Assembly (NCBI RefSeq): GCF_000695685.1
Contig: NZ_JFFR01000028.1
Coordinates: 220,115-284,114, forward strand
Length of the DNA stretch: 64,000 bases
Source: Vibrio fortis
Lineage (GTDB): Bacteria; Pseudomonadota; Gammaproteobacteria; Enterobacterales; Vibrionaceae
Direction of reading: 5' to 3'
Every line of letters starts with the position of its first letter. The first letter of the stretch is position 1. Shown piece after piece: positions 34,345 through 42,947 of the stretch. A program made the translations under genes and the position numbers. Under the pieces are notes generated by a model that ran no database searches, had not been told where the DNA came from, and worked only from the letters and a program-made list of their open reading frames with translations.

Positions 34345-36015
34345 TTACAGCGCCTTTGGAATGATAAAGCTCATACGCGTAAATTGCTGTGGCTGAGATT
34401 CTATTTTTAGAGCTGAGTCTTGTCCAAAGAAATTGGTTAGACGTTTGTCCACGATCTCCATACCTAAGCCTACATGATCGCTACTTGGCTTTTCGTAGCT
34501 GCCTGCGTTGTCTTCCACTGTGATTCGGTAGCTGCCTTGATGGAGTTCGCTATAGATTTTCACTGTTCCCCCCTCAAGAAGATTAGATATCCCGTGCTTG
34601 ATGGCGTTCTCAACCAGAGGTTGAAGGGTAAAGCTTGGTAGTTCGACCTCATAAAGCTGAGGGTCAATATCCCATTCAATCTCTAGGCGATCGGTAAAAC
34701 GCGCTTTCTCGATCGTGAGGTAGGCATTAACGTGCGCCAACTCATCTTTCAGTTTGACGGTGTTGATGTTCTGTTTGAGGTTACTTCTAAAGAAGTGTGA
34801 TAAATGCTGAATCAGCTCTCGCGCTTTATCTGGTTCACGCCTTGTGACTGCACTGATGGTATTCAGAGCATTGAATAAGAAGTGTGGATTGACTTGCGCA
34901 TGCAGTAGTTTAATTTCAGCCTGCGTCAGCAAGGTTTGCTGTTGTTGATAGTTGCTAAACAGAATCTGGCTCGATAGCAGCTGAGCGATACCTTCACCCA
35001 TCGACATATTGATGGTCGAAAAGAGTTTAAGCTTCGGTTCGTAGAGCTTGATGGTTCCGACAACTTCATTCCCCGCACGCAGTGGGATAATCAGAGCTGA
35101 GCCTAGCTTACAATCTGCTGAGAGGGAGCACTGATATGGGTTCTCTTTGCCATCTAAGTAGATGATGTCGTTCTTCTCCATTGCCGTTAAAGTGCTTTGA
35201 GAGGAGATCGGAGTATTAGGGATATGGTGCTCATCACCAATACCAACGAATGCGAGGATTTTCTCTCTATCGGTTATCGCCACCGCACCAACGTTGGTCT
35301 CTTCATAAATAATACGGACAATCTTTTGTGCGTTGTCTGAGTTAAAGCCGCCATGAAGAATACCAACCGAGCGCTCGGCAATGGTCAGCGCGCGGCGCGA
35401 AAAGGTCGCAGAGTATTTTTCAAAGATGGTTTTTCTGTCTTGGATGATGCTCATGAACAGCGCAGCGCCGACTGAGTTTGCAATGATCATTGGCGCTGCA
35501 ATGTCGGACACCAGTGCGTAGGCTTGGGCGAATGGCTTAGCGACCGCCAACAGAATCAGCATCTGAATGATTTCAGCAAACAGGGTTACGGAAAACACCA
35601 CCATCGGATTGAACAACTGACTCGCTTTGTTCTTACGCACCAGATAGACGTGCAGTAAGCCACCGATTAGGCCCTCTGCTGTGGTCGATATGGCACATGC
35701 AAGGTCTGTGAATCCACCTAAGGTGTAGCGATGGATGCCGCCAGTTAAACCGACGGCAAAGCCAACTACAGGCCCACCAAACAGACCGCCCATTACCGCC
35801 CCCATTGCGCGCGTGTTCGCGATGGCATCGTTGATCTGCAAGCCAAAGTAAGTGCCCATAATACAGAACAGTGAGAACAGGATATAACAACTGACTTTAT
35901 GACTGAGCCGTGACGAGATACTCAGCAGTGGCAGGATCAGAGGTGTTTTACTGATCATATAAGCCAGTACCAAATAGACACAGGTTTGTTGAAGTAGCGA
36001 GAGAATCAGTTCCAT
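34345..36015 (-). CDS. btsS: Pyruvate-sensing histidine kinase BtsS (LytS/YehU family)
   Basis: A 556-residue LytS-type kinase. The N-terminal multi-helix LYT sensor covers residues 1-200 and includes NDAIANTRAMGAVMGGLFGG and GLTGGIHRYTLGG, near-identical to E. coli BtsS, which binds pyruvate there. A GAF domain covers about 225-360. The His_kinase domain has phosphorylatable His in HAQVNPHFLFNALNT near 375, and the ATPase N-box is LVENAIKHG near 465. The partner btsR lies 58 bases downstream. The putative target cstA lies just upstream on the same strand, separated by about 200 bases with a hairpin. Confidence 0.93.
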   Translation of the reverse strand: MELILSLLQQTCVYLVLAYMISKTPLILPLLSISSRLSHKVSCYILFSLFCIMGTYFGLQINDAIANTRAMGAVMGGLFGGPVVGFAVGLTGGIHRYTLGGFTDLACAISTTAEGLIGGLLHVYLVRKNKASQLFNPMVVFSVTLFAEIIQMLILLAVAKPFAQAYALVSDIAAPMIIANSVGAALFMSIIQDRKTIFEKYSATFSRRALTIAERSVGILHGGFNSDNAQKIVRIIYEETNVGAVAITDREKILAFVGIGDEHHIPNTPISSQSTLTAMEKNDIIYLDGKENPYQCSLSADCKLGSALIIPLRAGNEVVGTIKLYEPKLKLFSTINMSMGEGIAQLLSSQILFSNYQQQQTLLTQAEIKLLHAQVNPHFLFNALNTISAVTRREPDKARELIQHLSHFFRSNLKQNINTVKLKDELAHVNAYLTIEKARFTDRLEIEWDIDPQLYEVELPSFTLQPLVENAIKHGISNLLEGGTVKIYSELHQGSYRITVEDNAGSYEKPSSDHVGLGMEIVDKRLTNFFGQDSALKIESQPQQFTRMSFIIPKAL

Positions 36016-36130
36016 ATATCCACTAATAAAAAGTTCTGCATGGGTTAAGGCGAAGCGACATAAGCTTTAAGCACTAGGTAATACCGCATTGGTTATAGGT
36101 ATAGTTTAAGGGCCATCTACCTAGTAACGC

Positions 36131-36155
36131 AAAGCCCATCACTAGGATGGGCTTT
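36131..36155 (-). terminator. Hairpin after the cstA-type gene, weak terminator
   Basis: AAAGCCCATC / GATGGGCTTT, a 10-bp stem with a 5-base loop. Read on the minus strand the T-run after it is only TTT, so some readthrough into btsSR is possible. Confidence 0.65.
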
Positions 36156-36213
36156 GTAGAGTTTCCAACCTTAATTTAAGGTGGAGCAAGCGAAGGGGTT
36201 TGAACCCGATAAG

Positions 36214-37701
36214 CTAGGCTGTTTTTGTTACGCCTTTTGCTTCTTTCTCTTCATCAGCAAGGTCGGTTTCGCCTTTGCCTTTAGAAATCTTGATTACGTA
36301 AGCCGCAACACCCAGAGCACTAATCACACCAACGATAGTTGAGATTTGCATTGGTAGGCCGAAACCAAGTTGGCTGTTATTCAGGATGAATGTGATACAC
36401 ACAGACGTCATGAAGATAGCTGGAACCGTCGTTACCCAGTGCAGTTTGTTGTGACGTAGTAGGTAAGCTGAAGCTGTCCACAACATCATTACTGCTGTTG
36501 ATTGGTTAGCGAAACCGAAGTAGCGCCAGATGATACCGAAGTCTACTTGAGTCAGGATGCCACCAATAACGAACAGTGGTAGAGCCATCAGTAGGCGGTT
36601 ACGCAGTGTCTTCTGTTCCATGTTGAAGTATTCAGCAAGGATTAGACGGCTTGAACGGAATGCAGTGTCACCAGAAGTGATTGGTAGGATAACTACACCT
36701 AGGAAAGCAAGGATACCGCCAAATACACCCAGTAGGCCGAATGAAGCGCTGTATACCACGTTACCTGGACCACCATTTGCTACTGCTTCAGATAGTGACT
36801 CAACTGAACCGAAGAATGATAGTGCAAGTGCACACCAGATAAGAGCGATGATGCCTTCACCAATCATTGCACCGTAGAATACGAAGCGACCGTTCTTCTC
36901 ATTTTCCATACAACGCGCCATTAGTGGAGACTGAGTTGCGTGGAAGCCAGAGATAGCACCACAAGCGATAGTGATGAATAGAGCAGGCCAAAGTGGCAGG
37001 TCGTTCGGGTTCATGTTAGTGAACATGTCGCTGATTTCAAAGCCACCCATGATTTGGTGTTCATCAGAGAAGCCAATGGCTGTGATTAGGCCAACAGACA
37101 TAAAGATAAGCAGTGCGCCGAACAGTGGGTAGAAGCGACCAATGATTTTATCAACAGGGACAATTGTTGCGATGATGTAGTAAGCGAAGATAACCACAAC
37201 CATCGTTGTTGCAGACATCGCGAAGTCAGTTTGGTCATTTACTAGGTTCGTGATCATGCCTGCTGGAGCTGATACGAATACCACGCCCACAAGAAGAAGC
37301 AGAACAATGGCAAAGATATTCATAAAGTGTTTTGCGCCATTGCCTAGGTAACGTCCTGTGATGGTTGGAACCGAAGCACCGCCATTACGGATAGATAGCA
37401 TACCTGAGAAGTAGTCGTGTACGGCACCTGCGAAGATACAACCGAGCACAATCCAAAGCATTGCTGCTGGGCCGTATAAGGCACCCATGATAGGGCCGAA
37501 GATTGGACCAACACCTGCAATGTTAAGCAGTTGCACAAGGTAAACCTTTGGTGTCGACATTGGAACGTAATCCACACCATCTTGTTTTGTATGAGCCGGA
37601 GTTTGGCGTTTTTCGTTTATGCCGAACACCTTCTCAATGAAAGTGCCATAAAGAAAGTAACCGCCGATGAGTGCCGCAACACAGGTTAGAAACCACATCA
37701 T
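36214..37701 (-). CDS. cstA: CstA/BtsT-family carbon starvation (pyruvate) transporter, short form
   Basis: A 495-residue polytopic protein, much shorter than the roughly 700-residue E. coli CstA and BtsT but of the length usual in Vibrio. CstA-family signatures include GVDYVPMSTPKVYLVQLLNIAGVGPIFGPIMGALYGP, of which the core AGVGPIFGPI is most conserved, GAVHDYFSGMLSIRNGG and the FHATQSPLMARC loop. E. coli BtsT is a pyruvate/H+ symporter controlled by BtsSR; CstA also takes up pyruvate and peptides. The adjacent btsSR genes and nine LytTR-type half-sites upstream make pyruvate uptake the best guess. The start is ATG-ATG at 37701 or 37698. Confidence 0.88.
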   Translation of the reverse strand: MMWFLTCVAALIGGYFLYGTFIEKVFGINEKRQTPAHTKQDGVDYVPMSTPKVYLVQLLNIAGVGPIFGPIMGALYGPAAMLWIVLGCIFAGAVHDYFSGMLSIRNGGASVPTITGRYLGNGAKHFMNIFAIVLLLLVGVVFVSAPAGMITNLVNDQTDFAMSATTMVVVIFAYYIIATIVPVDKIIGRFYPLFGALLIFMSVGLITAIGFSDEHQIMGGFEISDMFTNMNPNDLPLWPALFITIACGAISGFHATQSPLMARCMENEKNGRFVFYGAMIGEGIIALIWCALALSFFGSVESLSEAVANGGPGNVVYSASFGLLGVFGGILAFLGVVILPITSGDTAFRSSRLILAEYFNMEQKTLRNRLLMALPLFVIGGILTQVDFGIIWRYFGFANQSTAVMMLWTASAYLLRHNKLHWVTTVPAIFMTSVCITFILNNSQLGFGLPMQISTIVGVISALGVAAYVIKISKGKGETDLADEEKEAKGVTKTA

Positions 37702-37780
37702 AATCTGTTATCCCTGAATGTATTAATTAAGTCAGGGTGGATAATAAGCGAGCAGTTGGCGAGAAGCTTGTGCTTAAGAC

Positions 37781-37951
37781 GTTAGTGGTCGTATAGCGAT
37801 TTAAGTGGCGCTGTGGTTGATTGAGTGGTTTTCAGATTTGTTAAGCGGTTGGGTGCCAGGTTAAGCGGTTGGGTGTCAGGTTAAGTGGTTTTGTCTCGAA
37901 CTAAGCGGTGACTTGGGGGAAGCAGTGGACATTTCAGCGGGTTAAGCGGAG
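37781..37951 (-). promoter_or_regulatory. Array of nine LytTR (BtsR-type) half-sites upstream of cstA
   Basis: The core AG(C/T)GG recurs at 37784, 37804, 37824, 37844, 37864, 37884, 37904 and 37924, exactly every 20 bases, with a ninth at 37945. The strongest copies read TTAAGCGGTT, on the minus strand AACCGCTTAA. This contains ACCGCTT, the second half of the published E. coli BtsR site ACC(G/A)CT-N13-16-ACCGCTT; a 20-base repeat equals N14. The units at 37841 and 37861 are 19/20 identical. The array ends 80 bases before the cstA start, leaving room for a promoter (weak -10 TATTAT on the minus strand near 37740). E. coli uses two half-sites. Confidence 0.8.
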
Positions 37952-38011
37952 AATCGAGATACGTTGGCTAGTGATAGCACCTAATGAATAATAAGAAGAT
38001 AAGGGATTCCA

Positions 38012-38362
38012 ATGAAGAAAGTAACCGTAGCCTTGCTATTGGCTCTAGGTATGACAGGCTGCGCGTCAAACGTGCAAGACTTAGCAGCAGAGGGGAATTG
38101 GCAAGAGATTGGCTACCGTGATGGCGTAAGAGGTAATACTCAGCGTTCCTATTCTGAGATGACTAAGCTGGGCGCTGTCGATCAAGCCGCATACAGCGAA
38201 GGTTACTACCAAGGTGTCAGTGAATACTGTAACCCTAACCATGCTTATCAGATCGGCCTTTCTGGTCAGGTTTATGAAGGTGTCTGTTCTGGTACTGAAG
38301 ATGCGCAGCGCTTTCGTATGGAGTGGCAACGAGGCTGGGATGAGTTCTCGAACGAGCACTAA
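38012..38362 (+). CDS. DUF2799 family lipoprotein
   Basis: A 116-residue predicted outer-membrane lipoprotein. The signal peptide ends in the lipobox GMTGC (Cys17), with Ala and Ser at the next positions, so Lol export to the outer membrane is expected. The mature part has the DUF2799 pattern: WQEIGYRDGVRGN, AYSEGYYQGVSEYC, and YQIGLSGQVYEGVC with conserved cysteines that may pair. The function is unknown; related proteins are small envelope proteins of gammaproteobacteria. AAGGGA lies upstream of the ATG. It is divergent from cstA and shares its regulatory gap, so the LytTR array could affect it too. Confidence 0.85.
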   Translation: MKKVTVALLLALGMTGCASNVQDLAAEGNWQEIGYRDGVRGNTQRSYSEMTKLGAVDQAAYSEGYYQGVSEYCNPNHAYQIGLSGQVYEGVCSGTEDAQRFRMEWQRGWDEFSNEH

Positions 38363-38378
38363 GCTGATACACATCATC

Positions 38379-38407
38379 AAAAAAGCACCGATTCGTCGGT
38401 GCTTTTT
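38379..38407. terminator. Bidirectional terminator between the DUF2799 gene and murQ
   Basis: AAAAAGCACCGA-TTCG-TCGGTGCTTTTT, a perfect stem with a UUCG loop between convergent genes. Confidence 0.95.
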
Positions 38408-38421
38408 GTATTCAGCCTTTG

Positions 38422-39348
38422 CTAGTTAGACTGGTTATGTTCAACCGCTTTACGAAGGAATCCATCTTGTTTCTTAAGTTGTTGCTTCGCGACTTCTAGG
38501 TCTAGTCCGGTGAGTATCATTAAGATTGCCAGTTTCACGTCGTAGCTGGTCTTCTCAAGCGTTTCTCTTGCTACCTCTTTGTCGCAATCCGTAGCTTGCA
38601 TAACAATACGGGCAGCGCGCGCCACTAGTTTCTCATTGGTGGCTTTAACATCCACCATTAGGTTTTGATAGCTTTTGCCAATGCGGATCATACTGGCAGT
38701 GGTCAGCATGTTGAGCACCAGTTTTTGAGCGGTGCCTGATTTGAGACGGGTCGAGCCAGTGAGCGCTTCAGGGCCCACCACTGGGCTGATAGGAATTTTA
38801 GCCAACTGAGCGATAGGTGAGTCAGGGTTACAAGAGAGTGACACCGTGGTCGCGCCAATCTCATTGGCGTATTTGAGCGCACCAATCACATACGGAGTGC
38901 GACCGCTCGCTGCAATGCCAACGACGACATCTTTGGCATTAAAGTGAATGGCTTTAAGATCCTCAACACCGAGAGTGAGTGAGTCTTCTGCTCCCTCTTT
39001 CGCTTTTAATATCGCTTCTGGGCCTCCTGCAATTAGTCCGATAACGAGCTGGTCGGAAACGCCAAATGTCGGTGGGCACTCTGAAGCGTCGAGTACGCCG
39101 AGTCTCCCGCTAGTGCCAGCGCCCATATAGATAAGGCGACCGCCATTACGAAAGGCGTCGGCGATATAGTCAACTGCGTTGGCTATCTGTGGTAGCTCAC
39201 TTTCGATGGCGAGTGGTACCTGTTTGTCTTGTTGGTTGATCTTCTCTACTACTTCCAGAGATGAGAGCAGATCAATGTCCATGGTTTCAGGGTTTCTACC
39301 CTCAGAGACTAAGTGTGATAGTGCTGAAATAAGAGCGTCGTTACTCAT
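38422..39348 (-). CDS. murQ: N-acetylmuramic acid 6-phosphate etherase MurQ
   Basis: A 308-residue SIS-fold enzyme that cleaves the lactyl ether of MurNAc-6-phosphate to give GlcNAc-6-phosphate. The SIS phosphosugar region is GGRLIYMGAGTSGRLGVLDASECPPTFG (family motif within GAGTSGRLG), with VGIAASGRTPYVIGAL and RLKSGTAQKLVLNML. The C-terminal helical part has CDKEVARETLE. It acts directly after AnmK in peptidoglycan recycling and lies 31 bases downstream of anmK on the same strand, so the two form an operon. Confidence 0.96.
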   Translation of the reverse strand: MSNDALISALSHLVSEGRNPETMDIDLLSSLEVVEKINQQDKQVPLAIESELPQIANAVDYIADAFRNGGRLIYMGAGTSGRLGVLDASECPPTFGVSDQLVIGLIAGGPEAILKAKEGAEDSLTLGVEDLKAIHFNAKDVVVGIAASGRTPYVIGALKYANEIGATTVSLSCNPDSPIAQLAKIPISPVVGPEALTGSTRLKSGTAQKLVLNMLTTASMIRIGKSYQNLMVDVKATNEKLVARAARIVMQATDCDKEVARETLEKTSYDVKLAILMILTGLDLEVAKQQLKKQDGFLRKAVEHNQSN

Positions 39349-39379
39349 AAATATCCTTAAATCTAATCTCTATTGATGG

Positions 39380-40495
39380 TCAGTTTGCGCGGTACAGCAC
39401 GCCAAGAGAAGCGCTTTGTGAAGCCCCAGTCACCTCGGGAAGGTTGCTTGGTAGCTTATGCACGTAACGTTGAGCCAGCCATGCAAATGCCATGGCTTCC
39501 ATGTAATCAGCATCGACTCCTTTAGCGGAAGTCGAACTCACTTGCCAGTCAGGAAGCATCTTCGCAAGGCGATCCATCAAAAGTGGGTTTCTGACACCTC
39601 CACCACATACATATAAGGCAGGGGATGAGCCAGATTGATGCTTCACGACTTCATTAGCTATGGTGATGGCGCTGTACTCACAAAGGGTGCGCTGTACGTC
39701 GGGTTCCGATATTTCTGGTAATGCCTTTAATTTGTTTTCCAGCCACGGCAGATTGAACAGCTCTCGCCCTGTGCTTTTCGGTGGTAGCTCAGCAAGGTAG
39801 GCTTCTTCAAGCAGTGAATTCAGTAGCGCCGAATTTACTTGGCCACTGCGAGCAAACTCGCCATCTTGGTCGTACTTTTTACCGCAGTGTTTGTTTATCC
39901 AAGCATCCATCAACATGTTGCCCGGGCCGGTGTCATAACCCAGCGTTGGTTTGTCTGGTTGAAGTACTGAAATATTCGATATGCCACCAATGTTCAGTAC
40001 CACTACGCTGCTCTCTTTGGCCTCAAATATGGTTCGATGAAATGCAGGAACCAAAGGTGCTCCTTGCCCACCCAACGCCATGTCTTTGCGACGAAAATCA
40101 GCTACAACATCAATATTGGTTTTAGTCGCAATGATATTGGCATCACCTAACTGCATAGTAAATGGGTGATTCCCACTAGGCTGATGAAATACGGTTTGGC
40201 CATGATTGCCAATTGCGGTGATTTGAGAGGCGCAGATATTGTGTTTTGACAGCAGCTGTAGAACCGCATCTGCAAATAAATGACCAAGCTGGTGGTCAAG
40301 CTCGCCTATCGCGATCAGGTTGGTCTGCTGGCCGATACAGACATCGAGTAGCTGTTTTTTTGTCTCTTCGGGCATAGGGAATTCGTCGTGGGCAATCAGC
40401 CTAATTTGCTGGTCGTCGATACTGACCAAAGCGGTGTCGATACCGTCCATACTGGTCCCAGACATAACCCCGATGTATAGCTCTTTATGATCCAT
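39380..40495 (-). CDS. anmK: Anhydro-N-acetylmuramic acid kinase AnmK
   Basis: A 371-residue ASKHA-fold kinase that converts 1,6-anhydro-MurNAc to MurNAc-6-phosphate. The ATP phosphate loop is GVMSGTSMDGIDTAL at the N-terminus; other blocks are NHGQTVFH, DFRRKDMALGGQGAPLVPAFH and YDTGPGNMLMDAW. The ATG at 40495 (MDHKELYIGV) is preferred, with GAAGAG at suitable spacing; the in-frame ATG 33 bases earlier has no ribosome-binding site. It is first in the anmK-murQ operon and divergent from nagZ, which makes the anhydro-sugar substrate. Confidence 0.95.
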   Translation of the reverse strand: MDHKELYIGVMSGTSMDGIDTALVSIDDQQIRLIAHDEFPMPEETKKQLLDVCIGQQTNLIAIGELDHQLGHLFADAVLQLLSKHNICASQITAIGNHGQTVFHQPSGNHPFTMQLGDANIIATKTNIDVVADFRRKDMALGGQGAPLVPAFHRTIFEAKESSVVVLNIGGISNISVLQPDKPTLGYDTGPGNMLMDAWINKHCGKKYDQDGEFARSGQVNSALLNSLLEEAYLAELPPKSTGRELFNLPWLENKLKALPEISEPDVQRTLCEYSAITIANEVVKHQSGSSPALYVCGGGVRNPLLMDRLAKMLPDWQVSSTSAKGVDADYMEAMAFAWLAQRYVHKLPSNLPEVTGASQSASLGVLYRAN

Positions 40496-40594
40496 TCCTA
40501 AACTCTTCTGACCGTGAATTAAAAACATTGTAATGCAAATTCAAACGGAATAACCTCGTGAAGATTATCAATTTTGGCTTAGTAAGGGATAAAT

Positions 40595-41587
40595 ATGGGA
40601 CCGTTGTGGGTAGATGTTGAAGGCTACGAGCTCACTGCTGAAGATAGAGAAATTCTTGAGCATCCAACCGTGGGTGGGTTGATCTTTTTTGCTCGTAACT
40701 ATCATGACAGCAAGCAGCTAGCGGCACTCACCAAAGAGATCCGTAAAGCGGCTAAACGACCTATTCTCATTGGTGTCGATCAAGAGGGGGGCCGAGTACA
40801 ACGCTTTCGTGATGGTTTCTCAATTATTCCTGCGGCGCAAGAGTTCGCCAAACACAACAACGGTGAACAATTGGCTGAGCAAGCTGGTTGGTTGATGGCA
40901 GCAGAGTTAGTAGCTCATGATGTCGATTTGAGCTTCGCGCCAGTATTGGACAAAGGTCATCAATGCAAAGCGATTGGCAATCGAGCCTTTGGTGAGGACA
41001 TCGATACTATTGTTCGTCACAGTAGCGCCTTTATCCGTGGGATGAAAAGCGTCGGAATGGCTACGACGGGCAAACACTTCCCAGGCCATGGCGGTGTGAT
41101 TGCAGACTCTCACCTGGAGACGCCTTATGATCCAAGAGAAGATATCTTTGAAACTGACATGGCGATCTTTAAGGCTCAAATTGAGGCGGGCATTTTGGAT
41201 GCGATGATGCCTGCGCATGTGGTTTTTTCTCACTATGATGATAAACCAGCCAGCGGTTCACACTATTGGTTACAAGAGGTGTTGAGAAAACAGCTTGGAT
41301 TTAAAGGGTTAGTTTTCTCCGATGATTTGACGATGGAAGGTGCGGCGATCATGGGTGGTCCGGCACAAAGAGCGCAAGCCGCCTTGGATGCTGGATGCAA
41401 CATGGTGTTGATGTGTAATAAACGAGATGCACAAATAGAGGCTTTAGATAACCTAGAGATACAAAGTGTTCCCTTGGCGCACTCTTTATTGAAAAAACAC
41501 ACCTTTGACCTTTCAACACTACAGTCAGATGTTCGATGGAAAGAGGCTTCTGAGCAGATGAAGCGTGTTTTAGATAACGGGCAATAA
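40595..41587 (+). CDS. nagZ: Beta-N-acetylhexosaminidase NagZ
   Basis: A 330-residue family GH3 enzyme that removes GlcNAc from cytosolic anhydro-muropeptides. The conserved loop GMATTGKHFPGHGGV holds the catalytic His, and the nucleophile Asp lies in LVFSDDLTMEGAAIMGG. IGVDQEGGRVQRF marks the substrate pocket. It closely resembles V. cholerae NagZ. The anhydro-MurNAc it releases feeds AnmK and MurQ, encoded by the divergent operon 100 bases away. The cytoplasmic location fits the lack of a signal peptide. Confidence 0.96.
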   Translation: MGPLWVDVEGYELTAEDREILEHPTVGGLIFFARNYHDSKQLAALTKEIRKAAKRPILIGVDQEGGRVQRFRDGFSIIPAAQEFAKHNNGEQLAEQAGWLMAAELVAHDVDLSFAPVLDKGHQCKAIGNRAFGEDIDTIVRHSSAFIRGMKSVGMATTGKHFPGHGGVIADSHLETPYDPREDIFETDMAIFKAQIEAGILDAMMPAHVVFSHYDDKPASGSHYWLQEVLRKQLGFKGLVFSDDLTMEGAAIMGGPAQRAQAALDAGCNMVLMCNKRDAQIEALDNLEIQSVPLAHSLLKKHTFDLSTLQSDVRWKEASEQMKRVLDNGQ

Positions 41588-41610
41588 ATAGACACTTTTT
41601 AAGTTTTGCT

Positions 41611-41639
41611 AAGGCGATATGAGAAATATCGCCTTTTTT
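41611..41639 (+). terminator. nagZ terminator
   Basis: AAGGCGATAT-GAGAA-ATATCGCCTT followed by TTTT. Confidence 0.93.
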
Positions 41640-41696
41640 GTATCTATAAAGACTGATTTCTAACTCTTTTCATGTTTTCTTACCATAAATTCTAAG

Positions 41697-41822
41697 TGTA
41701 AATATTTTTTTACGTTAAATGTTTTTTATTATTTACACTTGCAATCGTTTCTATAGCTGTTATTTTAGTTTTCAAAGATTGTTAGCCCATATTGGTTGCT
41801 TGGGTGTAAAGAAAAGAATACA
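41697..41822 (+). promoter_or_regulatory. aroF promoter region with three TyrR-box-like sites
   Basis: Box 1 at 41697-41714 is TGTAAA-N6-TTTACG, one base from the TyrR consensus TGTAAA-N6-TTTACA. Box 2 at 41720-41737 is TGTTTT-N6-TTTACA, with its centre 23 bases from box 1. Box 3 at 41805-41822 is TGTAAA-N6-AATACA, only ten bases before the aroF ATG. A candidate promoter is TTGCAA (41739-41744), 16 bases, TATTTT (41761-41766). Boxes 1 and 2 abut its -35 and box 3 lies in the transcribed leader. E. coli aroF-tyrA is repressed by TyrR with tyrosine from a similar multi-box array. Confidence 0.7.
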
Positions 41823-41831
41823 GGTTGAGTT

Positions 41832-42905
41832 ATGCAGAAAAGTGAATTAAGCAATGTCAATATCATCGACGAACAGGTACTGATTACTCCAGACGAGTTA
41901 AAAGCAAAATTATCTCTGAGTGATAATGCTCGTCGTTTTATTCAAGAGTCTCGTCAAACTATCGCCAACATCATCCACAAGAAAGATCACCGCATGCTAG
42001 TGGTGTGTGGTCCTTGTTCGATTCATGATGTTGAAGCTGCTAAAGAGTACGCAAAACGCCTGAAAGCACTTTCTGAAGAACTAAGTGATCAACTGTACAT
42101 CGTAATGCGCGTGTACTTCGAAAAACCACGTACAACTGTTGGTTGGAAAGGTCTAATCAATGACCCACATCTAGATGGCACATTTGATATCGAGCATGGT
42201 CTTCACGTAGGTCGTGAACTGCTGGTTGAATTGGCAGAGATGGAAATCCCACTAGCGACTGAAGCTCTTGACCCAATCAGCCCACAATACCTAGCAGACA
42301 CATTTAGCTGGGCGGCGATCGGTGCTCGTACTACTGAATCTCAAACTCACCGTGAGATGGCAAGTGGTCTATCTATGCCAATCGGCTTCAAAAACGGTAC
42401 TGATGGCAACCTAGGTACTGCGATTAACGCGATGCAAGCGGCTTCTTCAAGCCACCGTTTCATGGGTATCAGCCGTGAAGGGCAAGTTGCGCTACTTACA
42501 ACTCAAGGTAACCCAAATGGCCATGTGATCCTTCGTGGTGGTAAGCAGACCAACTACGATTCTGTTTCGGTGCATGAGTGTGAAGAAGAGCTATCAAAAG
42601 CAGGTCTAGGTGCTGCACTTATGGTTGATTGTAGCCACGCTAACTCTCGCAAAGACTTCCGTCGTCAGCCGCTGGTTGCTGAAGACGTAATCCACCAAAT
42701 TCGTGAAGGCAACAAATCAATTATCGGTTTGATGATTGAAAGTCACCTTAACGAGGGCAACCAATCTTCTGACATTCCTCTCGATCAGATGAAATACGGC
42801 GTTTCAATTACCGACGCGTGTATCAATTGGGATTCAACTGAGGCACTATTGAAGCGTGCACACACGGAACTAGTCCCATTCTTGGAAAATCGTCTAAAAG
42901 GCTAG
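41832..42905 (+). CDS. aroF: DAHP synthase, tyrosine-sensitive type (AroF)
   Basis: A 357-residue class I 3-deoxy-7-phosphoheptulonate synthase, catalysing the first step of aromatic amino acid synthesis from PEP and erythrose 4-phosphate. Conserved blocks are VVCGPCSIHD (metal Cys), RVYFEKPRTTVGWKGL, ATEALDPISPQYL, GARTTESQTHR, GFKNGTDG and DCSHANSRKD. Identification as the AroF isozyme rests on the tyrA gene 42 bases downstream and the TyrR boxes upstream; sequence alone does not prove tyrosine sensitivity. Confidence 0.93.
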   Translation: MQKSELSNVNIIDEQVLITPDELKAKLSLSDNARRFIQESRQTIANIIHKKDHRMLVVCGPCSIHDVEAAKEYAKRLKALSEELSDQLYIVMRVYFEKPRTTVGWKGLINDPHLDGTFDIEHGLHVGRELLVELAEMEIPLATEALDPISPQYLADTFSWAAIGARTTESQTHREMASGLSMPIGFKNGTDGNLGTAINAMQAASSSHRFMGISREGQVALLTTQGNPNGHVILRGGKQTNYDSVSVHECEEELSKAGLGAALMVDCSHANSRKDFRRQPLVAEDVIHQIREGNKSIIGLMIESHLNEGNQSSDIPLDQMKYGVSITDACINWDSTEALLKRAHTELVPFLENRLKG

Positions 42906-42947
42906 TGCCAGCACAAATCGAGGCTTAAGGATTAGAAAGGAAGAAGA

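Noticed and set aside
37781..37951. CRISPR array, because of regular spacing
   Set aside because: The 20-base period consists of short degenerate cores with similar spacers, no long identical repeats and no cas genes; it fits regulator half-sites.
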